Below, in pieces: positions 1 to 10,719 of a stretch of 64,000 nucleotides of DNA (the stretch's first letter is position 1; every line of letters begins with the position of its first letter). The position numbers were made by a program, and so were the translations under genes. Location: the NCBI GenBank assembly GCA_018398815.1, contig CM031595.1:141380614-141444613 (forward strand). Reading direction: 5' to 3'. The notes beneath the pieces are model-generated. The model did no database searches. It was not told where the DNA came from and saw only the letters and a list, made by a program, of their open reading frames with translations. Origin of the DNA: Conus ventricosus. Taxonomy: Eukaryota; Mollusca; Gastropoda; Neogastropoda; Conidae.

Positions 1-579
1 CTAGCATTAGGATCCACCAAGTGATACTCCCTTTTTTTACAGTGATCCAAAACCCAGGGAAATTTCTTTTTTTTAAATTGATAAATGAGGATATAACAAA
101 GCAACCGAGCTGCCAAACTGGGAGATTTGTTGATCAAAATACTGAAAAGGATTTTAAATGAACAGGTCTAGGTTCAGAAAAACCAGTCCCCTGCATATTC
201 TACCCATAGTTGTTGCTGTTGTTGTGTACCCCCGGCTAAAAAACTCCAGGATCTCCAAAAGGGGCCCAATACTTAACACTATGGACAAAGTATCTGGCAT
301 TGATGTAGAGGGCCGAGTGATGTGCCCAAACCGGGTGGAAGGTTTACGCCAGAAAGGGAATGTTGCAGAAGCAAATCGCGTGACTTAATGGTGCGGTTTC
401 AGAATTCACCATGAATAAATCTTTTAGATGCTGTTACCAGTAGCAAAGGGGGGCAGTGTCGTCTTACACCGCGGCACAGTTTTTGGGTCCTAACCTTGGG
501 GTTTGTAAGCAGCCTTTCCCAACCAGGCCATGAAACATTAGCAAGGGGAAAGGGCCCCGTGCGTCCCCATAGCATGCCC

Positions 580-706
580 ATGGTTTGTTGGTAAAATTTT
601 TCATTGAATGTAAAGATGTTGTTGGAAGGATATGGTTCACAGAGATGGGTCTGTAGTTAGTGGGAGCTGTATTGTCACCTGTCTTGTAGATAGGAATAAC
701 TCCCAC
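580..706 (-). pseudogene. LINE reverse transcriptase relic
   Basis: A short minus-strand stretch reads GVIPIYKTGDNTAPTNYRPI, the conserved RT segment found in CR1/jockey-type non-LTR retrotransposons just before the finger/palm motifs (K-x-G-D ... NYRPIS). Nothing on either side extends the domain, so this is a small decayed fragment. Clade assignment is not possible from so little. Confidence 0.55.
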
Positions 707-710
707 ATCA

Positions 711-1045
711 AACGATGATGATGACCAGAGCGAAGAATTCTACTCTAAGCTTCAAACAGTTAGAAACAAGGCTAACAAGAAAGACATCCTGATCGTTCAG
801 GGTGATTGAAATGCCAAGGTTGGTAGGGCCTATAGATGCCCAAGAAAAAAGAAGAAGACTAGAGGACTTTCTACGGCCCCTGTTGTGATGAGCCCACCAA
901 TGATAGGGAAGTAAGCCTACACCTGCCAGAGTTTGCCTGAGACAGTGACTTGGCAACACTCCCGGTGCGCATAAAGCATCCCGACATCAAACATGGCACT
1001 CTGTACCGCTACCACGTGGCAGAAATTCACTACATAATTTTATAG
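711..1045 (+). pseudogene. LINE endonuclease relic
   Basis: The plus strand reads EEFYSKLQTVRNKANKKDIL, then IVQGD, a stop, and NAKVG. This is the APE-type endonuclease segment of non-LTR retrotransposons, in which the Asp and Asn of the GD-x-NAKVG motif are catalytic; the residue between them is now a stop codon. Further in-frame pieces (DEPTNDREVSLHLPEFA and a final HYIIL near 1040) fit the later part of the same domain. The relic abuts the minus-strand RT relic, so these are probably two different broken LINEs. Confidence 0.55.
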
Positions 1046-1765
1046 AATGTAGGTCTAACTTTCGTACGAGACATTTTCGTCTACATCTGCAGTGTTTGAG
1101 GTGCTGTGTGCTTGCTAAGGTGGCAGACCTTAGTGTGTACTCTTGTGTGCACTTGACATCACGATGAACTGCAATGTTTTCAGATGCCTGGTTACCAAAC
1201 GGCCTTTAAACATATGCCAGGGAGTTGGTTGTCCCACCCCATCCCACAATATATATCGGTTGAAGCCTTCATTAAAAAATATCAGACCATTGAAAGCATC
1301 TAAAGTGATCATAAGCCACCAGAGCTATTTGTTTCAGATTGATTGACATTTAACCCAAGTTCTTTCCGCTAGTATATATTCTAAAGAGACATTCATCTAA
1401 CTATCCTAATATCTAAGATGACAAGCAAAACACTACTAATCCGGCGAGCATACTCTTTGGAGATAAACCGACGCTATACAATCATCTCGATCTGGATTAC
1501 AGATAATTGTAGAGCTTGCAAGAGAAGCTAGAGCAGAAATCATTGTTCAGTAGTGTGAGTATATGTGTGATTCCTAATTAAGAAGTGCAGTTCAAATGAT
1601 GACTAACATAGCGTTCAAAGCTCTTACAGCTGACCGAGTTTATCACCTTTGTTGAAGAACACTCTTCCAGTGGGGAACCAGAATCCACCAGTCTTTGGAA
1701 AATATCTGTTAAAACATTTTGTAAAGACCGCATTAGTTTGGCATCTTATCTATAGGCCTTTCTAG

Positions 1766-1768
<3 letters not shown>

Positions 1769-1829
<61 letters not shown>

Positions 1830-1889
1830 CGTGCGTACGTGCGTGGGTGCGTGCGTGCGTGCGTGCGTGCGCGCGCGCGCGCGTGTGTG
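1769..1889. repeat. Compound microsatellite (TG)n-(CGTG)n-(CG)n
   Basis: About 28 TG units pass into GTGC units and then CG units before returning to TG. Alternating purine-pyrimidine DNA of this kind can adopt Z-DNA. The same composition recurs in the duplicated blocks further on. Confidence 0.95.
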
Positions 1890-3002
1890 TTGTTGTTATA
1901 GTTGTTGTTTTGCTTCTCCTTTGTCTAAATTGTGAGGTTTCCAAATGGTGAACACACGTTGTTGTCCTTCAGTGATAACTCGAATCATTTTCTAAGGAAA
2001 ACCCGGACTTGAATCGCTTCGGTAGTAGCTATTGTCGCTTTGGACTTGATGTCACAATTCTGTTTTAGCGGTGAAACTCCAACATTGTCTTGGCGACTGC
2101 TTTTAACATATCACCAGAATGAATGTACGCACTGATTATCTCTGGAAGTACTTATTGTCGTCCTATTATTTTTTTTTTTTTTTTTTTTTTTTTTGGCTAT
2201 TTCAGACTTGGATATAGAGTCTGTAACTGTCTAATTTTCTGTTCGTATTGGTTTGACCATAGTCTTTGTTCTTCAGCATGTCCTGGATGTTCGTTGCTAT
2301 CCAAGGTGTTCACTGGCATCAGTATCATCTCGCATTCTGGTTCTGTCACTGCCGTCAATGCTTATTAAAAGTAATGATGTAATTCTAGCTCGTTCTTCTT
2401 TCTTCTCTGTCCCCGCGTTTGGGTTCTGTAAATGCGATCAAAGCTGTTTGGAAGTAATTCTGTCATTCTTGGACTATGTTCTCTTCTTCTTTTTTCTATA
2501 CCTAATACATCCTATGGATGGGGTGTGAGAGGACACCCCGCTGCCACACGTAGTTCTGTGTCGTCAGCTTCGGGAAATCATTTCGTCCTCTTTTGCTTAA
2601 TAAATTGTGGTCTTGAATCCACATGTGTGATAACCACATTCTGGCTGTAAAGATCTAGTACCTTGCACCGTGATAAAGTTTCTCTGCCCTGACAGGATCA
2701 GTGATACTCCCGGAATCCCTCCTTTACATACTGACAATTCAAAGAACTCAATTTCTGTCGGGTAAAGTCAGCCTAGCTGCCATGACAGAGAATATTTCAC
2801 CCCCAATGTTAGAAGTAACATTGATCTGAACTAGTTGATGTCATTCGACTTTTGCTGTTTTGGAATGTATACTCCGACAGCTATCATCCATTGATCCCTG
2901 ATCGTCAGGTTCCTCCATGCCAATCTTATTTTGTGAAGCCACTCAAGGACATTGGGACATTTTTAATGCAGCAGATAGGGTATCCTATTGGGTCTCAGCG
3001 AA

Positions 3003-3080
3003 GGTTTAGCTCTAGCTTTCTGAACCGAAGATTTAGCTCTAGCTTTCTCAACCGAAGATTTAGCTCTGGCTTTCTAAACC
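3003..3080 (+). repeat. 27-bp tandem repeat, three copies
   Basis: Three imperfect copies of a unit built on TTTAGCTCTAGCTTTCT and AACCGAAGA. Because the period is a multiple of three, one plus frame encodes three repeats of RRFSSSFLN. No surrounding gene is recognisable. Confidence 0.8.
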
Positions 3081-4359
3081 ACTCTCTGTACCTTATCCAA
3101 TGTTGGTGGCTTGTCAATCAACTTTTTCTCTGGCGCTGCAGGCCGTACCAAGCCTTGGATTTCAAGTGGTGTTTCGCTCTGAGGGTCGGAATACGTTTTC
3201 CTGAGATGCTGTTCAGGTTTCTTGTCCACAGTGAGTGTCCCTGATTTGGGTTCCTGGAATCGTTTCCTGGCGAATTAGAAAGGAAAGCAATTTTGGGGGG
3301 TTTTCTGCTTCTTGCTCCTCCTGCAAGATAATTCCACTTTGCTGGGAGCATTGTTTTGAGCTGTCAGGTCTTCCTAGAACCTCTTTAGTCCTTTCCTGAC
3401 AGTTTCTGAGGCAGCCTTCACTTGTTTCTTGAGACTTTTTTTTCTTCGTTCGGATTAAATCCATCTTTTGATGGCGTGAGGATTTTTCAGGAGATCTCTT
3501 CACATTTGCTTGTTTCACTCCATATAGGTCCGTACAGTTCCCGTATATAATGTCTCCAGTTTACTTTTTGCCCCGGTGTGCTTGTTTCAAGCAGCGCATC
3601 TAGTTTGTGGGCTGTAGATAACAGAGGATCGACAAAAGAAACAACAAACAAAAAAGACAGAAGAAACATAAAGGGTTGTTAACTGCTTCACAGCTAATCT
3701 GACAAAATTGTGACCAACATTGCATGAATGCATATTGGATCAGTGGCCGGATTTTCCATCCTAATAGCTCCTGCTTCTATGCCACACTGATTATCAATTG
3801 TCAGTGTATATTGTTTTCTCTCATGAAAACGAATGCGTTTATAACTTCGAAAGAAGTGGAGTGAAAAGATGATGACTTCGGCAGCTGACAAATGAAATGT
3901 GGAAAATTGTGCTATACTAGGAAATTTTTGTTTGTTTGCTTGCTTGCTTGATTTTTTATACTGCAAGGATGGACACCCCCAAACGATAAGATCTTGCTGA
4001 AAATTATTAACTTACAAATTGTTTAAGACACAGTCTAAAATAAGTTTCATGTTACTTAATTTTAAATGAATGCTGTCATCGGAGAAACAAATGCTTTCTA
4101 GAGAAATATGCGTGCGCATACACTGGTTATTTGTGTGCATGTATATATATTCATATGTGTTGATTAAAGAATTTATCCTGATCTTTTTCCACACGTCACG
4201 TATATTACTTATTTGTTTCCCTTAAAGCCCAAGGGGTCTTGGAATTAAATCTCAATCTGAATCTGACAAACAGAACTAAAGTCAACGTCTTAATAGGACA
4301 GTTCTAGCCGATCCTCACATGATTGGTATCTCCTTCAAAGTCCAGCCGGTCCAAATTCC

Positions 4360-5120
4360 TCTCTACTGAAAACAAGTCCAACCAATCCAAATATCTGTGT
4401 TGAACACGGACGCCAATACAAGAGGGAAAAAACTGTCGAAGAACATCAGTTTGAATGAAGCAATAAGTTGCGATGGCATCACCAGTCAGATCCTCAAGAA
4501 CTGTGTCAGCCGATCAGTAGAAAGACCGACTTTCATTAACCCAAAAATAGTAACCACAGGACAATAACAGATTATTGGGCCAGCACTGCCGTGGCTCATG
4601 TTCAATGGGGACAAAGACTTTGTAGAATATTACAGACCACAGTATCCTGCGAGCTCCTGGAGCATATCTTTGAGGCTGTCTAGTGAAATACTTTGAGCTC
4701 TACGGCATTATCTCTGTAATAGTTACATTGCACGACCTTTGCAAAATTCTCGATAAGAAAATACAGACTGGCATCGCCGTTTCAGATTGCTCAAAAACAT
4801 ATTCAATACAGTGCTTCAAGCAAAGCAGCTAACCAATCTTGACAGCTATGGCACTGAGGAAAATTACAATCAGCCTAATCCATTGGCATATATCGGTAGT
4901 AGGTAGAAGGTGAACAATCCAGACAAGTCAGGATAGATTCAGAAGTATCCCTAGTCACTGTGTTTGGACAATTTCTCTTGTTATGACCTGCCAGAAACCG
5001 TGAGATCACAAGTCAGGCATTTTGCGGAGATTACCTCATACAGAACCAAATCCAAATAAGTGTATCCCCAAATCTTGCAAAATATCTGGGAACAATGGAG
5101 AATGAAATTCGACACAACAA
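4360..5120 (+). pseudogene. Highly decayed jockey/CR1-type RT relic
   Basis: Scattered pieces of an RT occur in the right order across frames: a DGITSQILKNC segment near 4470, a piece resembling the 'CK-LEHI' segment near 4650, and LHDLCKILDKK...SDCSKTYSIQ near 4730-4810 at the palm motif A position (normally DFSKAFD). Many stops and frame changes show that it is long dead. Confidence 0.45.
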
Positions 5121-5344
5121 AATATTCTGAGCATCCGCACCAATTCAGCCTTTTCTCTCTCTCTCCTTTTCTTGTCTTTTTGTTTGTTTGGTTTGTTTGT
5201 TGTTGTTTTATTTTGTTTTGTTTTGTTAACTAGGCAGTCACATCCATCAACAGATCAATTCAAATCTCGGCCACTTCTCCGGCGTGGGTGTACATGAAAT
5301 TGATAGAAACCTGCTGTCCTGGACAGATAATATTTTCAAGATAT

Positions 5345-5441
5345 GTGTGAGCGTGTGTGTGTCTGTGTGTGTGTGTGTGCGCGCGCGTGCGTGCATGCGT
5401 GCGGGCGAACGCGCGCACGCGTGTGTGTATGTGTATGTGTA
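5345..5441. repeat. TG/CG microsatellite
   Basis: Imperfect TG units with CG-rich inner segments. Confidence 0.9.
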
Positions 5442-6030
5442 TGCTAAAACTGGTCTCTGTCAACGCACTAGGTGCAGCTGCATATACAGAAGACAAAGAT
5501 TCATCGGAAACTAATGGCATGCTAGAGAGTACAAACCGGCGCCATAGTAAAACAGATCCTGGATCCGTCGTTTGACCTAGCCTAGATTAGTTGTCTCGTT
5601 CTTTCGGAACACTCATCTTTTCAGCATGGCTGATGTTAATGTAGGCCTATGCTGCGTCATTTTGATGCCATCCTCAGGAAATATTCCCAATTTTCATTTT
5701 AAAACAGGGTCACGGCTTGTTCGAATATCTTCAGTGAAGACGCGTGTTAAATATGCCAGAATATGATTTTGAATTGCTTTTCTCAGTGGACATAGGCTAC
5801 AATATACAACCATGTTTTACGTCTATCTTCAGTGAACTCTTCTAATCCAAGTTCAGTTTCCCAAATAATATAAAGTGATACTTATCATTTGTTGTAAAAT
5901 AGAATTATAATCTAATTCAATATTTGGGGGTTAAAATTTTGTTTATGATTATGATCACGATTATGATTATTCCAAAAAAAGAAGGAAAAAAAAAAAAAAA
6001 AAAACGTGAATGATGTCCTCTGAAAAGTCC

Positions 6031-6085
6031 CTGTCGCGGTCAAATTCGTTCGGATTTGACTGAGCAACGAATTTGACCGCGACAG
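6031..6085. repeat. Perfect 20-bp stem-loop
   Basis: Left arm 6031-6050 (CTGTCGCGGTCAAATTCGTT) is exactly complementary to right arm 6066-6085, with a 15-nt loop. It may be the remnant of a foldback or MITE-like element; no target duplication is apparent. Confidence 0.85.
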
Positions 6086-6434
6086 TCCCCTTCCATTCTG
6101 TTTTATTGTTCAAACCAGCTGCAATGGAGGTCTTTTGTCGTTTGAATGACTCCACCTTCATCAGTTTTTGTCCTATGGATCCCTTTCACATAGGCCTGCT
6201 GATTATTTCTTTTCTCACAACTAGCCTAAAATTGTGACCAAATTGTACGTGCAATGCCACGCAGTTCTTGTGAATCTACATCGAGGGTGCTTGAGGTACC
6301 CAGACTAGGAAACTGTCTCTCAGAATAACCGCAGTCTCAACTTGCTTGGAAACCTTACGGAGCTCGCTCGACCTAACACGGGCTGTTCGGGACGCAAAGG
6401 GCCGCGACTTACTGACAACAAAAAGAACAATAAT

Positions 6435-6470
<36 letters not shown>
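6435..6470 (+). repeat. (GTA)n microsatellite
   Basis: About eleven GTA units. Confidence 0.95.
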
Positions 6471-6619
6471 ATAGGGACCGGCTTTTTTTTAGCCTTAGGC
6501 CTTACGGCCTATTTGCGTCCCCTCATTATTTTTCAATTTAAGTTCGGTCTGGTTGCATGCCTGTCATAAATAACATTATATTCAATCCACACTAAAGAAA
6601 ACATCTTTCAATTTAGGGT

Positions 6620-6826
6620 CTTCATCTAGGAGTTTTTTAAAGCTGTTGATATCAGGTGCATATTCGTGTTAGTAGGCAGTGCATTCCAATAATTAGCAAT
6701 TCTGAAGGTAAAACAAGACTTTCTTTTGTTAGTATGACAATGCCTAATAAAAAAAATCTTGCCTTCATTATTTCTTGTGCAATCCACTTCTGAGAATTTG
6801 AAAAGCGCATGCACATTGACATCATC
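6620..6826 (-). pseudogene. CR1-like LINE: C-terminal segment beyond the insertion
   Basis: The minus strand resumes the interrupted LINE with DVNVHALFKFSEVDCTRN, then RKSCFTFRIANYWNALP, the conserved end of CR1-type ORF2 proteins. It stops near 6626 and is followed by a short 3' region. Continuity with the RT frame across the insertion is inferred from the shared sequence at the break. Confidence 0.75.
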
Positions 6827-7345
6827 ATACAGTGTTAGGGTCTTCAACACTTGGTCATCATGGTCACCCTTACTGTTGATATGGGGAATGGTTGTGATGA
6901 CAGTGATGTTGTTTTCTCTGTCTTCCCAGGGTGGTGCGTCAAGGGAGAAGGAGAGGGGTATGACCTGTTTTGGGAGGATATCTTGGTATTTTTTGGTCAG
7001 GGCCCTAGACTCCACAGCAAAGCTTGATCTTTTTAGCAGGAGACAGCAAAAGGCAATGACCCAAGGCTGCGAACAGGGCACAACAGACTAAATAAACACC
7101 TCCATTCGAAACTCAAGGTTGTGCCATCCCCAATGTGTCCTTGTGGAGAGGCTGAACAGGACACGCCCCACATACTACAGAAATGCGGGAACTTCCGATG
7201 GTTGAGAGAAGAGCTGTGGCCAGAGCCTACCCCCGTCGAGGACAAGCTGTACGGCACGGTGGCGTCCCTACAGAAGACCACGGCATTTCTGGAACGAACC
7301 GGTCTCCGCGTGTGAAGGCAACGAGAAGAAGAAGAAGATCATAAT
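6827..7345 (+). mobile_element. 5'-truncated LINE tail inserted into the CR1 element
   Basis: The plus strand encodes the C-terminus of a different LINE: LRTGHNRLNKHLHSKLK, a CCHC-type motif CPCGEAEQDTPHILQKC, and ELWPEPTPVEDKLYGT, with a stop near 7313. It is followed by a (GAA)n tail at 7322-7338, as expected for a retrotransposed 3' end. The host LINE reading frame stops on one side and resumes on the other, and ATCAT occurs at both edges, consistent with a short target duplication. Confidence 0.7.
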
Positions 7346-8539
7346 TATGGAATATTTTAAAAAATTGGATCAGGTCTCCTCTGATCCTCCTTCCTTTCAG
7401 TGAGTGTAATTGGAGATAGTGTAATCTTTCTTTATAGTTTAAATTCCTACATTCTTTCAGGATTTTAGTAGCTTGCCTTTGTACATTTTCTATCATTTTT
7501 GACTGTCTCTTGAGATGGGGACTCCAAATTACATTAGCGTATTTGAGATGAGGTCCAACAAATGCTTTAAATAACTTGATAAATTTCTCCTTTTCTAGGA
7601 AGGTAAAAGTTCTCCTGATGAGTCCCATCATCTGATTTGCTTTGTTCACCACTCTCTGGATGTGAGGATCAAAGGATAGATCTTTATCAAAAGTTACTCC
7701 CAGATCTGTTTCTTCATCACATGTATTTATTTTCTGCAATTCGTCATTCACAATCATAGTATATTCAAACTGTTTATTCTTTTTGCCAATGTGCATCACC
7801 TTACATTTTGCTACATTGAAGTAAAGGTTCCATTCATCTGACCATTCTTGTAGCTTGTTTATGTCCTGTTGGATCTTTGTGCTATTTGTTGCCTTATCAT
7901 ATATTTTGGTGTCATCTGCAAATATTTTGCATGTGGTTTGAGTCATGTCCGGTAAATCATTAATGAACACAGTGAATAATATGGGCCCTAGGATACTACC
8001 CTGTGGAACTCCACTTAGGACATCAGATGTCTTGGATCTCTCTTCTCCCACTCTCACTAACTGTGACCTTCCTTTAAGAAAACTTCTGATCCAGTTTAAA
8101 ACATTACCAATTACTCCATATGCTTTTAGTTTAGTTAGCAGCCTTTCGTGGGGACAGAATCAAATGCCTTTCTAAAATCCAAGTATATTATATCAATTGG
8201 CTCCCCATTATCTACCAATTCTGTTAGGTTGTCTATTACTTCTAGTAATTGTGTGACACATGATCTCCTCTTCCTAAATCCATGATGGCATTTAGCATAT
8301 AAGTCATTTTCAGTAAAATGAGCAACTACCACATCCCTTACAAAGCTCTCTAAAATCTTACATGCAATACAAGTCAAACTCACCGGCCTGTAATTACCTG
8401 GGTCTGTTTTGGAACCTTTTTTAAATATAGCTGTGACCTCTGCAGTCTTCCAATCTCTAGGCAAGGATCCTGTTTCTAAGGATTTGTTAAATATATTGCA
8501 TAGTGGACTAGCTATCTCATCACTTACTTCTTTTAACAC
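7346..8539 (-). pseudogene. CR1-like LINE: reverse transcriptase
   Basis: The RT lies in two frames joined by a slip near 8060-8140. The first (8539-8135) carries FKKGSKTDPGNYRPVSLT and palm motif A in YLDFRKAFDSVP; the second (8057-7346) carries SGVPQGSILGP, the catalytic FADD (in KIFADDTKIY), the thumb and ERLHYLQLHSLKGRRIRGD. Both catalytic Asp motifs are intact. The domain breaks off at FFKIFHNYD, where a foreign LINE tail has inserted, and resumes on the other side of it. Confidence 0.88.
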
Positions 8540-8761
8540 TCATGGTGGAATGAGATCGGGACCTTGAGACTTGTCAGGATTTAATTCTTTCAATTTGCTT
8601 TTAACTGCATGTGTGGTTACCCTTACATCACATATATACATCACATATATTTTTTTTTCTCTAAAAGTTCCAATCTTTGCAAAGTCATTATTATAATGAC
8701 GGAAGAATTGTTAGCCTGCACTTGTTTTCCCCCACTACTTAATTGTTCAGCATCATATATA

Positions 8762-8785
8762 CTGACTTCCATAAAAAACGCGAAA
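8762..8785 (+). repeat. Tc1 left terminal inverted repeat
   Basis: 24 bp, exactly complementary to 10690-10713, preceded by a TA target site. Confidence 0.95.
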
Positions 8786-8852
8786 GCAAAACAAGCTGAA
8801 GGTTAGGGGCGAATTTTATTGGTCACAATTGTACAGAGTGGAAGCGAGAATT

Positions 8853-9276
8853 CAATGTGATTTCTTTCTTTCTTTCTGCGTACGCAGGCCGATACTCCTG
8901 CGGACACTCCCTGTATAGCCAGGCAGTGGAGTTTTGTGTGTATGACCCTTTTTTATCCCGCCATTAAGGCAGCCATACTCCATCTTCGGGGAAGGTGCAT
9001 GCTATGTGTCACGTGTCATCCATACCAACGGCCAAACTGGCCTTCTCTTCCGAAAGTTGGTGATGGGATTTTACGTGTGTGCAAGATGTTATGCGTGTGT
9101 TCACACACGGAACCTCGGTTTATAGTCTCATTCGAAGGACTATATGGGGAATGGAGTCAGAACCAATGTTAACTCTGAGGGAAAAATCCCCCTATACCGA
9201 AATTCGAACCCGCAACCCCAGGATCACGAGTCCGGCGCTCTACCAACTGAGCTATCCGGCCCCCCCAATGTGATTT
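8853..9276 (-). mobile_element. tRNA-derived SINE with 11-bp target duplication
   Basis: The direct repeat CAATGTGATTT lies at 8853-8863 and 9266-9276. Between them, on the minus strand, is a 402-bp SINE: a tRNA-like head at about 9262-9190 with A and B box sequences (TAGCTCAGTTGGTAGAGCGC; GGTTCGAATTTC) and a threonine-like CGT anticodon loop, then a body, ending in a (GAAA)n tail against the left duplication. It sits in the Tc1 untranslated region, so it is younger than the Tc1 insertion. A second copy of the first ~154 bp lies at 33005-33157. Confidence 0.93.
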
Positions 9277-9367
9277 GATTCATTACACCGGTAATGTGTG
9301 AAAATGTCATCAGCAATATGTCTTTGTGTGGAAAATCTAAGGTCACGTGACAAACCAGCTTGAAGTC

Positions 9368-10404
9368 CTAATACCGTGTGTGGACACCTTTTGCATGGAC
9401 AACTGCTTGACACCTGCGGCTCATTGAGTGGACCAGGTGGTTGATGCGTCCCCTTGGCACACCAGCCCACACATGGACGATGGCTTGGTGAAGTTGAACC
9501 ACTGTTGCTGGTCTTGGACGCAGGAGGTCCAATCGTCTGCCAAGTTCATCCCAAAAATGTTCTATTGGGTTTAAATCGGGACTGAGGGCTGGCCAGGGCA
9601 GCACATTGACGTTGTTATGCTGAAGAAATTGCTGGGTGGCCCTGGCTGTGTGTGGTCTTGCATTGTCCTGTTGGAATGTCCAGTTTGGGTGTTGCGCAAA
9701 AAAAGGAACGACATGGGGTCTGAGCACCTGGTGGATGTAGCGCTGTGCATTGACACCCTGTCCGCGACAAGGACCAATGTTCTGAAAGATGACTGGTCCT
9801 ATGGCGTGGTTAATGCCAATTGCACCCCATATCATAACGTTCGGCCTCTCCAGGGGTTCCGCTCTACCACACAGGAGTCAGCATAGCGTTCACCAGGTCG
9901 ACGCCATATTCTGACACAACCGTCAGCCATGTCAATACAAAAACGGCTCTCATCTGAGAACAGTATGCATCCCCACTGCTGCCTGCGCCAGTTGATTCGG
10001 GCTTGTGCCCACTGCAGCCTGTCCTGCCGGTGTCTTGGTGTCAGTACCGGACCTCTGTGAGGACGCCTACATGCCAGCCCATTCTCCTGAAGACGCCGCC
10101 GCACAGTGTTGAGGCTGATTCGTTGCTGGAGATTCCCAGGCACCTGTCGAACAGTGTTAGCGGCTGTTTGCCGCCTGTCCCGCAGATGGGTTCGAACAAA
10201 ATGGCGATCCTCTCTTGGTGTGGTGACCCGAGGACGGCCTGGCTGGGGACGATCATCAGTGGTACCAGTGACTCGCATGCGGTGCTGCAGACGATAGATG
10301 GTTGAGATGTGGACGTTAAAGATGTTGGCGACCTGCCTGGCATCCACAGCAGCCTCCAGATGGCCTAGGGCACGATTGCGTTCCTCTGCTCGTAGTCTTG
10401 GCAT
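9368..10404 (-). pseudogene. Tc1 transposase, one frameshift
   Basis: This enzyme cuts and rejoins the transposon ends. Reading from the Met of MPRLRAEERNRALGHLEAAV there is a helix-turn-helix DNA-binding region, a GRPR-type basic motif (PQPGRPRVTT) and the catalytic DDE core. First Asp is in LFSDESRF, second in FQQDNARPHTA, Glu in SPDLNPIEHFWDEL, with exactly 34 residues between the second Asp and Glu (DD34E). Total span is about 345 codons, the usual Tc1 size. One frameshift lies near 9835-9870, between the first and second Asp; otherwise no stop is seen. A single sequencing error could explain it, so the copy may be intact in reality. Confidence 0.93.
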
Positions 10405-10689
10405 CTCTGTAGCGCTCAGACGGCAAGTCGTTTTCTGAACCTTGTAGCGCGGCTTTATAAAGGCTGCATGCCTGTGTACTTGTCGCTGGTTAACTTTGCT
10501 CTGCATGGTGTGCACGTGCCTCACATGCACCAACCACTTTGCCATTTTTGTTGACCCTCCAATGCCGGGAATGATGCGTTGCTCACACAATTTTTTCACT
10601 GCAAGTGAGTCTTGGACCCAAACAACTTGCCACAATGGTTCAATATTGTATATTCACTCCCTTTTCACCCGAAAAATAGCCTTTCAATT

Positions 10690-10713
10690 TTTCGCGTTTT
10701 TTATGGAAGTCAG
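10690..10713 (-). repeat. Tc1 right terminal inverted repeat
   Basis: Exact complement of 8762-8785, followed by TA at 10714-10715. Confidence 0.95.
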
Positions 10714-10719
10714 TATAGA

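Larger units (their letters stand above)
1046..4359. other. No gene recognised
   Basis: I see no coding domain here. The stretch holds a TG/GTGC microsatellite (1769-1889), a poly-T run (about 2169-2195) and a three-copy 27-bp repeat (3003-3080). Open frames of 60-130 codons are present but have no recognisable motifs. Confidence 0.5.
5442..6609. other. No gene recognised; hairpin and simple repeats
   Basis: No coding domain seen. Contains a poly-A run near 5987-6004, a 20-bp perfect hairpin (6031-6085) and a GTA trinucleotide array (6435-6470). Confidence 0.5.
8760..10715 (-). mobile_element. Tc1-like DNA transposon (DD34E)
   Basis: Terminal inverted repeats start CTGACTTCCATAAAAAACGC at 8762 and end with its complement at 10713; a TA dinucleotide flanks each side (8760-8761, 10714-10715), the Tc1/mariner target duplication. 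The element interrupts the CR1-like LINE. It contains one transposase gene on the minus strand and, near its left end, a SINE insertion (8864-9265). Without the SINE it is about 1.54 kb, a normal Tc1 length. Confidence 0.95.

Noticed and set aside
1760..1951. CRISPR-like or regulatory array
   Set aside because: It is a plain compound microsatellite, and the genome is clearly animal.
2852..3520. Protein gene around the 27-bp repeats and the Lys/Glu-rich minus frame
   Set aside because: No domain, splice signals or conservation are visible, and the repeat alone explains the open frame.
9190..9265. Functional tRNA-Thr gene
   Set aside because: The tRNA-like sequence is the head of a SINE with target duplication and tail; the same holds at 33090-33157.
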